Source: DASWED01 sp036394995 (GTDB lineage: Bacteria; Actinomycetota; UBA4738; JACQTL01). From it: a stretch of 12,986 bases of DNA. Shown here one piece after another: positions 6,716 to 12,986 of this stretch (position 1 is the first letter of the stretch; each line of letters starts with the position of its first letter). The stretch is from NCBI GenBank assembly GCA_036394995.1, contig DASWED010000007.1:1-12986 (forward strand), given 5' to 3'. A model generated the notes under the pieces. The model was not told the DNA's origin. It did not search any database and saw only the letters and a list, made by a program, of their open reading frames with translations. The position numbers and the translations under genes were made by a program.

Positions 6716-8262
6716 CGGCGGACTCCTTCCGTGAGCGACTCCATGGTCTTCAGGCCGGTCATCCCGATCACGAAGGCCACGCCGGACAGACCGAGCAGGA
6801 CCACCGACTCCGGCGGGATGCCGTGCGACAGCCGGCCCCCGACCGGGACGAACCGCACCGACCGGCCCCCGCCACCGCCGCCGGGCCGGCCCGGGGCGGG
6901 CGGTGGGGGACCGATGCCGCCGTTCGGTGGAGGGGCGGCGCCTCCGCCACCGCCGCCCGTGTGTCCCCCGCCGCCGGATGGCGGAGGCGGGGGAGGTGGC
7001 GGCGCCGTCGACGGAGGCGGAGGGGGAGGCGGGGAGATGCTCGGCGCGGTGAACGGCGGCGGGCCGGCGAACGACGCCACCTCGGCCGTCGCCCGCGCGT
7101 AGCCGACGGGGATGTGCAGGACGTCGGCGCCGCCCGCGCCCTGGGGCGCGCCGGGCGGAACCACCTGGATCGTGGCGTCGATCGACAGGGCCCACGCCTC
7201 GGAGATGACCAGCCCGTCGGACCTGGTGACGGTGTGCGAGCCGAGCGAGACCGAGATCCCGGCCTGGGACAGGGCCTGGTCCAGGACGGCCTGGAGGGCC
7301 GCGATCTGGTCCCCGCCGAGGTCCTGGTCCTGGATCTGAAGGCCGTCCGGGCCCACCGACGCGGGAACGCCGCCCACCGACGCCGCCCCGTACCGGGCGG
7401 AGGCAGTTCCGCCCGCCGTCGCGCCCTGCGACGCCGCGGCCTCGCCGGACGCCCCCTGGATCGTGATCACGCCGCCGAGGAGCGACAGGTCGTGGACGGA
7501 CGACGCCGCCCGGACGGACGCTGAGGCCGGGCCCGACGTCATGGTGGACGCCGAGCTGGCGGCGCCGACGGCGACCAGCCACGGCGACACGTCGCCGGAG
7601 AGCGAGCTGGGGGAGGGCGATGGCCCCTGTTCGGACGTGCTCCCCGGGAGCCCGGTCGAGAGCCCGCCCGGGAGCGGGACGGGCAGCGGGTCGCCGGCCC
7701 GGACTGCGGCGGCGGCGAGGGCCAGCGACCGGGCCGCGGCCAGCTGGCCGCCGGTCATCGGCACGGCCTCCATCCCCGCCACCGTGGAGCGCGCCGACGC
7801 GGCGCGCGCGGTGGCGGTGGCCGACTCGTCGGCGCCTGCGACGTGGACCGGCGACGAGGGATCGTCGATCGTCAGCGTGGGGGGCTGCTCCTGATCCCCC
7901 GACGGCGGATACGTGGCCCGGGCCTGGAACGGGTACTCCGGGAGGTCGCACATCTGGCCGTTCGACAGCTCGCAGACGATCGTGCTGAGCTCCGCCGCCT
8001 GCGGGTCCCACAGGAACGAGCCGTGCGCGCCGACGGACGGCCCCACGTCGAGGGACACCTCGGTCTCCGGTACCGACAGGTTCCCGATGGGGACGGGGAA
8101 CAGGTCGGCGTGGTCGTAGAACCCGTGCACCGCGGTCGCCGTCGAGGTGGCCCGGAACAGGTGCTCCTCCGCCGCCCCGGCACCGCCGGCGGCGATCGCC
8201 ACCGCCCACAGCGCGAGCAGCGGCGACAGCACGAGCCCCGAGGCGCGCCCCCGGCCCCTCAC
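6712..8262 (-). CDS. Surface-anchored protein with Pro/Gly-rich stalk, choice-of-anchor P-like
   Basis: Predicted exported and membrane-anchored protein of 516 residues. A signal peptide spans about 1-30 (hydrophobic, ending GGAGA). Residues 31-145 form an N-terminal domain with two cysteines, C97 and C105, that could pair. Residues about 146-400 are Ala/Ser/Gly-rich and contain recurring pieces such as SATATARAASARSTVAG, SASVRAASS and LSLLGGVITI. This style recalls actinobacterial choice-of-anchor P proteins, though I cannot prove membership. Then come a proline-rich stalk (411-428), a Gly/Pro segment (429-466) and a C-terminal helix (about 484-503) with a short basic tail, giving a surface protein held by its C-terminus. 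The GTG start overlaps the livF stop (GTGA) and has GGAGG upstream. Operon position suggests a role with the ABC importer, but none is established. Confidence 0.8.
   Translation of the reverse strand: MRGRGRASGLVLSPLLALWAVAIAAGGAGAAEEHLFRATSTATAVHGFYDHADLFPVPIGNLSVPETEVSLDVGPSVGAHGSFLWDPQAAELSTIVCELSNGQMCDLPEYPFQARATYPPSGDQEQPPTLTIDDPSSPVHVAGADESATATARAASARSTVAGMEAVPMTGGQLAAARSLALAAAAVRAGDPLPVPLPGGLSTGLPGSTSEQGPSPSPSSLSGDVSPWLVAVGAASSASTMTSGPASASVRAASSVHDLSLLGGVITIQGASGEAAASQGATAGGTASARYGAASVGGVPASVGPDGLQIQDQDLGGDQIAALQAVLDQALSQAGISVSLGSHTVTRSDGLVISEAWALSIDATIQVVPPGAPQGAGGADVLHIPVGYARATAEVASFAGPPPFTAPSISPPPPPPPSTAPPPPPPPPSGGGGHTGGGGGGAAPPPNGGIGPPPPAPGRPGGGGGGRSVRFVPVGGRLSHGIPPESVVLLGLSGVAFVIGMTGLKTMESLTEGVRR
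6865..7032 (-). repeat. Low-complexity Pro/Gly stalk-coding segment
   Basis: This encodes residues 411-466 of the surface protein: runs of seven and eight prolines, then Gly-rich runs of five and six interrupted by HT and AAPPPN, then GPPPPAPGRPGGGGGG. The plus strand is correspondingly G-rich in the proline part and C-rich in the glycine part. Runs of proline codons this long normally need elongation factor P to be translated. The segment probably spans the thick cell wall as an extended stalk. Confidence 0.8.
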
Positions 8263-8963
8263 GACCTCGCCTCCGCCCCCAGGTAGGCCCGCTCCAGGAC
8301 GGGGTGGCCCTCCAGCTCCGCGGGTTCACCGGCGAACGCCACCCGGCCCTTGTCCATCACGAACGCCACGTCGGCCAGCTCCAGGGCCCGGGTCACGTAC
8401 TGCTCCACAAGGACCACCGTGCGCCCCCGTTCCCGGAGGGACCGGACCGACCCCAGCACCCGGTCCACCAGCCGGGGGGCCAGGCCCAGGGAGGGCTCGT
8501 CGAGCATGAGCACCTCGCCGCCGGACGCCATGGCCCGGGCCAGCGCCAGCATCTGCTGCTCCCCGCCCGAGAGCGTCCCGGCCGTCTGACGCAGCCGCTC
8601 CGCCAGGACCGGGAACGCGTCGGCGACCTCGTCAAATGCCCGTCCGCGAGCGCCGGCCAGGCGGAGGTTGTCCGCGACGGTCAGCGAGCCGAACACCGAG
8701 CGGCCCTCGGGGACCAGGGCCACCCCCTTGCGGGCCATCGCGTGCGCCGGGAGCCCGGTGACGTCCTCGCCCCGGAGCAGCACCCGTCCGCCGTCCGGCC
8801 GGTGCAGGCCCGCCAGCACCTTGAGCAGCGTGCTCTTCCCCGCGCCGTTCGGGCCGAGGACCGCGGCCAGCCCCCCCTCGGGGACGGCCACCGTCACGTC
8901 GGTCAGGGCCCGGAGGCCCGCGTAGGACGCCAACACACCCTCAGCGGCCAGGAGCGCCGGCAC
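8259..8963 (-). CDS. livF: Liv-type ABC transporter ATP-binding protein LivF
   Basis: Cytoplasmic ATPase subunit of 234 residues in a branched-chain amino acid-type (HAAT family) importer. Walker A is GPNGAGKST (37-45), the ABC signature LSGGEQQ (131-137) and Walker B VLMLDEP (151-157), with the catalytic glutamate at 156. The Q-loop region reads VPEGRSVF and the switch position is VEQ where many ABC proteins have His. Both are usual in the LivF subfamily and are not defects. Length matches E. coli LivF (about 237). The GTG start at 8963 lies 23 bases inside the end of livG and has GGAGG six bases upstream; the stop overlaps the next gene's start as GTGA. It should pair with LivG to drive the LivHM permease. 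The substrate may be a branched-chain amino acid but could be another small acid, amide or aromatic compound. Confidence 0.95.
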   Translation of the reverse strand: MPALLAAEGVLASYAGLRALTDVTVAVPEGGLAAVLGPNGAGKSTLLKVLAGLHRPDGGRVLLRGEDVTGLPAHAMARKGVALVPEGRSVFGSLTVADNLRLAGARGRAFDEVADAFPVLAERLRQTAGTLSGGEQQMLALARAMASGGEVLMLDEPSLGLAPRLVDRVLGSVRSLRERGRTVVLVEQYVTRALELADVAFVMDKGRVAFAGEPAELEGHPVLERAYLGAEARS

Positions 8964-9729
8964 CGCTCACCTCCGTTCCCAGGTACGCCGCCTGGACGTC
9001 GGGGTCGGCCCGGACCTCGTCCGGCGTCCCCTCCGCGATGAGCGAGCCGAAGTCCATCACCGCCACGCGGTGGCACAGCTCCATCACCAGCGACAGGTCG
9101 TGTTCCACCAAGAGGATCCCCACGCCGTCGTCCCGGATGTCCCGGAGCAGGGCCGCCAGGCGTTCGGTCTCGGCCTCGTCCAACCCTCCCGCCGGTTCGT
9201 CCAGCAGGAGGATCCGGGGCCCGGTGCAGAGGGCGCGCCCGATCTCGAGCAGCCGCCCCAGCCCGAGGGGCAGCTCGCCGGCGCGCCGGTCGCCCACGTC
9301 GCGGAGCCCCATCAGGGCCATGACCTGGGCCGCCGCCGACCGGGCCGGTCCCCGGCGGGTCCGGCCGGCCAGGTCCGCGATGAACTCCGCGTCAGCGAAG
9401 CGGGCCTCGGCGGCCACCAGGAGGTTCTCCCACGCCGTCATGGTCCGGAACAGCTCCAGGCGCTGGAACGTCCGGGCCAGCCCCGAGCCCGCCCGCTGCT
9501 CCGGCGCCCACTCGGTGACGTCGCGGCCGTCGAGGAACACCCGGCCCTCGGTGGGACGGACGAACCCGGAGAGGACGCCGAGGACGGTGGTCTTTCCGGC
9601 CCCGTTCGGACCGATCAGGCCCACCATCTCTCCCGGGCTCACCCCCAGCGAGATCTCATTCGCGGCCACCAGCCCGCGGTAGCGAACCGTGACCGACCGT
9701 GCCTCCAGCAGCGGCCCGTCAGGCGCCAC
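8941..9729 (-). CDS. livG: Liv-type ABC transporter ATP-binding protein LivG
   Basis: Second ATPase subunit, 262 residues. Walker A is GPNGAGKTT (40-48), the Q-loop is ARTFQ with Q89, Walker B is ILLLDEP (173-179, catalytic E178) and the switch histidine is H210 in LVEHDLSLVM. The signature motif is divergent: LPLGLGR (153-159) replaces LSGGQQR. As I recall, related LPxG variants are common in actinobacterial LivG proteins, so the subunit is probably functional, and its partner LivF keeps a canonical signature. The final VRADPDVQAAYLGTE is a standard LivG ending, here followed by a short Gly/Ala tail. The GTG at 9729 overlaps the permease gene by 11 bases and has GGAGG nine bases upstream of its spacer end, supporting coupled translation. 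Confidence 0.95.
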   Translation of the reverse strand: MAPDGPLLEARSVTVRYRGLVAANEISLGVSPGEMVGLIGPNGAGKTTVLGVLSGFVRPTEGRVFLDGRDVTEWAPEQRAGSGLARTFQRLELFRTMTAWENLLVAAEARFADAEFIADLAGRTRRGPARSAAAQVMALMGLRDVGDRRAGELPLGLGRLLEIGRALCTGPRILLLDEPAGGLDEAETERLAALLRDIRDDGVGILLVEHDLSLVMELCHRVAVMDFGSLIAEGTPDEVRADPDVQAAYLGTEVSGAGAPGR

Positions 9730-11713
9730 GCGGCGTCACCTCCAGCTCGGGGATCGGCTCCTCCCTCGGCCGGCGCCGCGCCCGGCGCCGCGGCGGAGCG
9801 ATCGCACCCGGCGGCAGGGCGTCGTGCGCCGCGGCGGCCCGCGCCAGCGCGCCGCTGAGCCTCCCGATCGCCGCGCGCATCCCCGGCAGCGCGCCGGCCA
9901 GTCCCCGTTCGTTGTGGGCGAGCAGCATCGCCCCCAGCCCGAACACCACCTGCGACAGCGGGCCCACCGAGGTGGCGCCGATCCCCCACATGGCGGCCGC
10001 CGCCACGGCGCCGGACGCCGACCCCAGCCCCCCGATCACCGCCACCGCCAGCCAGATGAGCGAGAACTCCGGATGGAAGTCGTTGAACGTGACCAGGCCC
10101 TGCTGCGACGCCAGCACGGCCCCGGCCGCGGCGGCCATGAACCCGGACAGCGCGAACACGGCCAGGCGGTACAGGGGCAGGCGCACGCCGATCGACCGGG
10201 CCGCCGGCTCGCTGTCGCGGATCGCCGCCAGGACCCGTCCGGTGGGGCTCCGGTGGACGTTGCGGACCATCAGGACCAGCACGGTCGCCACCGCCAGCAG
10301 GACGTAGAAGTACGCGAGCGACGACGTGGCGAACCCGGGGCGGGGCGCGGTCATCCCGGTGGTCCCCCCGGTCAGCGTGGACTGGAACATCTGGGCCACC
10401 ACCAGCCCGAAGCCGAACGTGAGCAGGGCCACGTTGAGGCCCTGGAGTCGGATCGCGGGGAGGGCCACGAACACGGCCACCGGCACCGCCGCCAGCGCCG
10501 CGAGGACCAGCGCGGCCGGCCACGGCACCCCGTGGGAGGCCAGGAGGGCCATGGTGAACGCCCCCGTTCCCACGAACGCGCCGTGGGTCAGCGAGATCTG
10601 CCCGGACAGCCCCGAGAGCACCACCAGGCTCGCGAACACGCCCGCCATGGCCAGTCCCCGGTCCGCCCGGGTCAGCCACTCGCCGGGGAGCATGGGGCCC
10701 GCGACGGCCAGCGCGGCCACGAACGCGATCACCACCGTCCGGCTCTCGGCGCCGCCCGGCGCGGGGGCCACCGGCGGCGGCGCGGAGGGCTCGCCCGTCC
10801 CGGTCCGGACCCACCGCCCCAGCTTCGACCCCGGCACCATCGCGGCGAACGCCAGGAGGCCGAAGATCAGCGCGAACGGCACCGCCGGGCGGACGGCCAG
10901 GCAGAGGCTGCACGTGGACGGGAGGTATCCGGTGGCCAGCTGCTCGATCAGCGACACGATCATCCCGCCCGCGAACGCCAGCGGGAAGCTCTCCAGCCGG
11001 CCGATGAGCGCCGCGGCGAAGGCCTGGATCACGAACAGCGTGAGGTTGTACGAGTCGAGGCCCAGGGTGGGGGTGAGCAGGATCCCCGCCACCGCCGCGG
11101 TGGCGAACCCGATGGCCCACGAGGCCGCCGAGACGCGAGCCGTGTCCACGCCGGACAGCTCCGCCAGGTCCGGGCGGTCCACCCCGGCCCGAACCCGGAG
11201 TCCGAACGAGGTGAACCGGATCACGGCCCCCAGCAACAGCATGGTGCCCAGCGAGATCCCCAGGATCGACAGCTGGTCGAATCCCAGCCGGACCCCGCCG
11301 GCGATCCGCACCGACCCCTGGGGGAACAGGGGCGGCAGGAACAGCGATCCCTGGCCGCCCCAGATGGCCGAGGCGCCCCCCTGCAGCGCGATCAGCAGTC
11401 CCACCGTGACCACGACCTTCACCGACGTGGCCGCGTCGCGGAGCCGGCGGAACACCGCCCGTTCGAGCAGCAGGGCCATGGCCGGCGCGAACACCGCGAC
11501 CACCAGCAGGAACGCCGCGCCGACGGGGAGCCCCCACGCCACCCACGACTGGTAGAACAGGAACGCGCAGAACATCCCCACCGCGCCGTGCGCGAAGTTG
11601 AATACCCGCGACGAGCGGTACGTGAGGACGAGCCCCGACGCGGCCAGCGCGTACACGCTCCCCACCGGCACGGCCGCCACCGCGATCTGCAGCAGCCGGT
11701 TCACGGCGACCAC
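9719..11713 (-). CDS. Fused LivH-LivM ABC transporter permease
   Basis: Membrane permease of 664 residues that joins the two halves of a Liv-type importer in one chain. The LivH half (about 1-295) starts with VPVGSVYALAASGLVLTYR and FNFAHGAVGM, and has a coupling-loop-like stretch around RAGVDRPDLAELSGVDTARV (176-193). A Pro/Ala/Gly linker (about 303-323) leads to the LivM half (about 325-605), with LSGLSGQISLTHGAF (366-380), the coupling-like loop AIRDSEPAARSIGV (497-510) and the GGLGSASGAV segment (561-570). The C-terminus (about 606-664) is a hydrophilic tail with an Arg-rich patch near 642-650. Such fusions are familiar in actinobacteria. The GTG at 11713 is chosen; GTG at 11704 is equally possible, as neither has a strong ribosome binding site. 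It lies 40 bases after the binding-protein gene and overlaps livG. Confidence 0.93.
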   Translation of the reverse strand: MVAVNRLLQIAVAAVPVGSVYALAASGLVLTYRSSRVFNFAHGAVGMFCAFLFYQSWVAWGLPVGAAFLLVVAVFAPAMALLLERAVFRRLRDAATSVKVVVTVGLLIALQGGASAIWGGQGSLFLPPLFPQGSVRIAGGVRLGFDQLSILGISLGTMLLLGAVIRFTSFGLRVRAGVDRPDLAELSGVDTARVSAASWAIGFATAAVAGILLTPTLGLDSYNLTLFVIQAFAAALIGRLESFPLAFAGGMIVSLIEQLATGYLPSTCSLCLAVRPAVPFALIFGLLAFAAMVPGSKLGRWVRTGTGEPSAPPPVAPAPGGAESRTVVIAFVAALAVAGPMLPGEWLTRADRGLAMAGVFASLVVLSGLSGQISLTHGAFVGTGAFTMALLASHGVPWPAALVLAALAAVPVAVFVALPAIRLQGLNVALLTFGFGLVVAQMFQSTLTGGTTGMTAPRPGFATSSLAYFYVLLAVATVLVLMVRNVHRSPTGRVLAAIRDSEPAARSIGVRLPLYRLAVFALSGFMAAAAGAVLASQQGLVTFNDFHPEFSLIWLAVAVIGGLGSASGAVAAAAMWGIGATSVGPLSQVVFGLGAMLLAHNERGLAGALPGMRAAIGRLSGALARAAAAHDALPPGAIAPPRRRARRRPREEPIPELEVTPRGA

Positions 11714-11753
11714 CCGCCCTGCGGTCCGGGGCCCCCTCGACCCGCCGTCGCGC

Positions 11754-12986
11754 TCATTCCACCGGCGGTCCCGTGTAGTCCCCGCTCCGGTAGAACGGGC
11801 CGCACAGCAGGCCGCTGCCCTGTTCGAAACCGTCGGTGGTCACGTGGAGCATGTAGTTGCAGCCGTAGGGGATCCGTTCGGACGGGGTCACCGGGCCCAT
11901 GACCCCGCCCGCCGTCCAGTTCCGCAGGGAGTCCAGCTGTTGGAACAGCGCGGACCGGGTCACATCGGGCCCGATGGCCTTCACCGCGCTCACGAACATC
12001 TCCGCGGAGAGCCACCCCTCCATCCCGAACGTGGTGGGGGAGCAGCTCCGGCAGTAGGAGCGCAGGGTGGAGACGTAGCGTCGGATCTCCGGGTTCGAGC
12101 TGGTGAACGGGGGGAACACCGAGCGCATCCAGATGTTCTGGGACGCCACGCAGTCGGATCCGATGCGTTCCTGCAGCGAGGGGTCGTAGGACGACACCTC
12201 GAGGTGGATCAGCTTGGGGTGCCACTGCTGCTGGCAGGCTGCCCGGACCAGCTTGATGTCGTTGTTGAGGTCCATCGACGACCACACGCTCTCCACGCCG
12301 TCCTGCTGCATCTGGATGACGTCGCCGGTGTAGTCGAACTGAGCGGCGGAGTGCTCGCCCTGGTACACATCGTCGCGTCCGGACAGGTGTAGGGCCCGGA
12401 CCAGGCTGTCCACCACCTCGAGGCCCTCGTCGTGCGAGATGGCGATGTCCAGGTAGTGCACGGCGGGGTGGGAGAACCCGTACCGCTTCTCCAGGAAGCT
12501 CCACTCCGCACAGCAGCCGTAGATGTTCGGCTTCAGCGAGCCGACGGGAGAGGTGAAGTTGGGGGCCTGCCCCCGGCAGTACGACAGCGGGAACGAGCCG
12601 ACGTCGGGGACGCCCTCGGGCGGCCCCTGGGACTGCATGTAGCTGCACCCGCCGGAGTCCGCGGCCGACAGGCTCCCCAGGAGCGCGAACACCCCGTCGT
12701 CCTGGACCAGACGCCGCACATTCTGGTCGTAGGTCTGGGCGTTGAGCCCGTCGTTGTAGTAGACGAACTGGAACCCCCGACCGCACACGCCGCCCGAGCG
12801 GTTCACCGAGTCCAGGTACGCGCCCACCGCGTCGATGGCCGGCCGGAACTCACCGGGGATCAGGCTCGACTCGGCGTAGGACGCACCCACCTTGATGGCG
12901 TTCGAGGTCACGCCCGTGTCGGTGGCCCCGCCGGAGCAGGTCCCCGCGCCGCCTCCCCCTCCGCCACCGGAACCGCCCCCGCCGGT
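11754..12986 (-). CDS. ABC transporter substrate-binding protein (Peripla_BP_6 type), 5' partial
   Basis: Extracellular solute-binding protein of the type I periplasmic-binding fold used by Liv/HAAT importers. The frame stays open to the window edge, so the start codon and signal peptide are missing; at least 410 residues are visible. The first visible part is a Gly-rich linker (about 12942-12986), then TCSGGATDTG and NAIKVGASYAES, the usual first strand of these proteins. Later features are FRPAIDAVGAYLDSVNRSGG, the helix that opens the first lobe, YDQNVRRLVQDDGVFALLGS, and a second-lobe region ending YTGPPVE. A GTG at 12911 is not the true start because coding clearly continues upstream. 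Twelve cysteines are visible, unusually many for this family. It is the first visible operon gene, followed by the permease 40 bases later. The ligand cannot be predicted. Confidence 0.92.
   Translation of the reverse strand, partial: TGGGGSGGGGGGGAGTCSGGATDTGVTSNAIKVGASYAESSLIPGEFRPAIDAVGAYLDSVNRSGGVCGRGFQFVYYNDGLNAQTYDQNVRRLVQDDGVFALLGSLSAADSGGCSYMQSQGPPEGVPDVGSFPLSYCRGQAPNFTSPVGSLKPNIYGCCAEWSFLEKRYGFSHPAVHYLDIAISHDEGLEVVDSLVRALHLSGRDDVYQGEHSAAQFDYTGDVIQMQQDGVESVWSSMDLNNDIKLVRAACQQQWHPKLIHLEVSSYDPSLQERIGSDCVASQNIWMRSVFPPFTSSNPEIRRYVSTLRSYCRSCSPTTFGMEGWLSAEMFVSAVKAIGPDVTRSALFQQLDSLRNWTAGGVMGPVTPSERIPYGCNYMLHVTTDGFEQGSGLLCGPFYRSGDYTGPPVE

Noticed and set aside
8259..8963. Missing switch histidine in LivF as evidence of an inactive subunit
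   Set aside because: VEQ at this site is normal in the LivF subfamily.
9639..11902. Long open frames on both strands over the LivHM gene
   Set aside because: Both give charged Gly/Arg/Pro-rich products with no domain, while the LivHM frame has complete family motifs.
12909..12911. GTG as start of the substrate-binding protein
   Set aside because: The same frame continues upstream to the window edge through a Gly linker and the family-typical TCSGGATDTG, so the true start is outside.

Overview
The window is very GC-rich DNA, dense with genes. It looks like a high-GC Gram-positive chromosome, most likely Actinomycetota. The evidence is strong G/C third-position bias, frequent GTG starts with overlapping stop/start codons, a WS/DGAT-type wax ester/triacylglycerol acyltransferase, a fused LivH-LivM permease, and a LivG with the divergent signature I associate with actinobacterial transporters. 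I cannot name the genus; a deep soil or environmental lineage such as Acidimicrobiia or Thermoleophilia is an impression only. No mobile element, CRISPR array or phage gene is visible, and no stretch over 300 bases lacks a gene.

Left part (1-3393, all minus strand): a multi-pass membrane protein carrying intramembrane histidines (NnrS / heme-copper oxidase subunit I-like), then a WS/DGAT acyltransferase, a small DUF302 protein that starts next to the acyltransferase stop, and a tRNA-Glu(CTC) at the window edge. The membrane protein is divergent from the next gene. The 146-bp gap between them holds three consecutive inverted repeats, two of which overlap.

Middle (3540-6071, plus strand): a long secreted protein with a signal peptide, a beta-propeller-like region with three Asp-box motifs, a beta-sandwich-like region, and a C-terminal block of RTX calcium-binding repeats. 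It meets the next operon tail to tail. The 149-bp convergent gap contains two strong hairpins that look like back-to-back terminators.

Right part (6221-12986, all minus strand): a branched-chain-amino-acid-type (Liv/HAAT) ABC importer. The order is substrate-binding protein (5' end outside the window), fused LivHM permease, LivG, LivF, and then two further genes locked to livF by GTGA and ATGA overlaps. The first encodes a surface-anchored protein with a signal peptide, an Ala/Ser-rich choice-of-anchor P-like body, a Pro- and Gly-rich stalk and a C-terminal membrane helix. The second encodes a two-helix membrane protein with a cytoplasmic-type Ada-like Cys/His metal-site motif. The binding protein should capture a solute outside the membrane, LivHM moves it and LivG/LivF power transport. 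The two tail genes have no established place in this machine and are the best candidates for something undescribed here.
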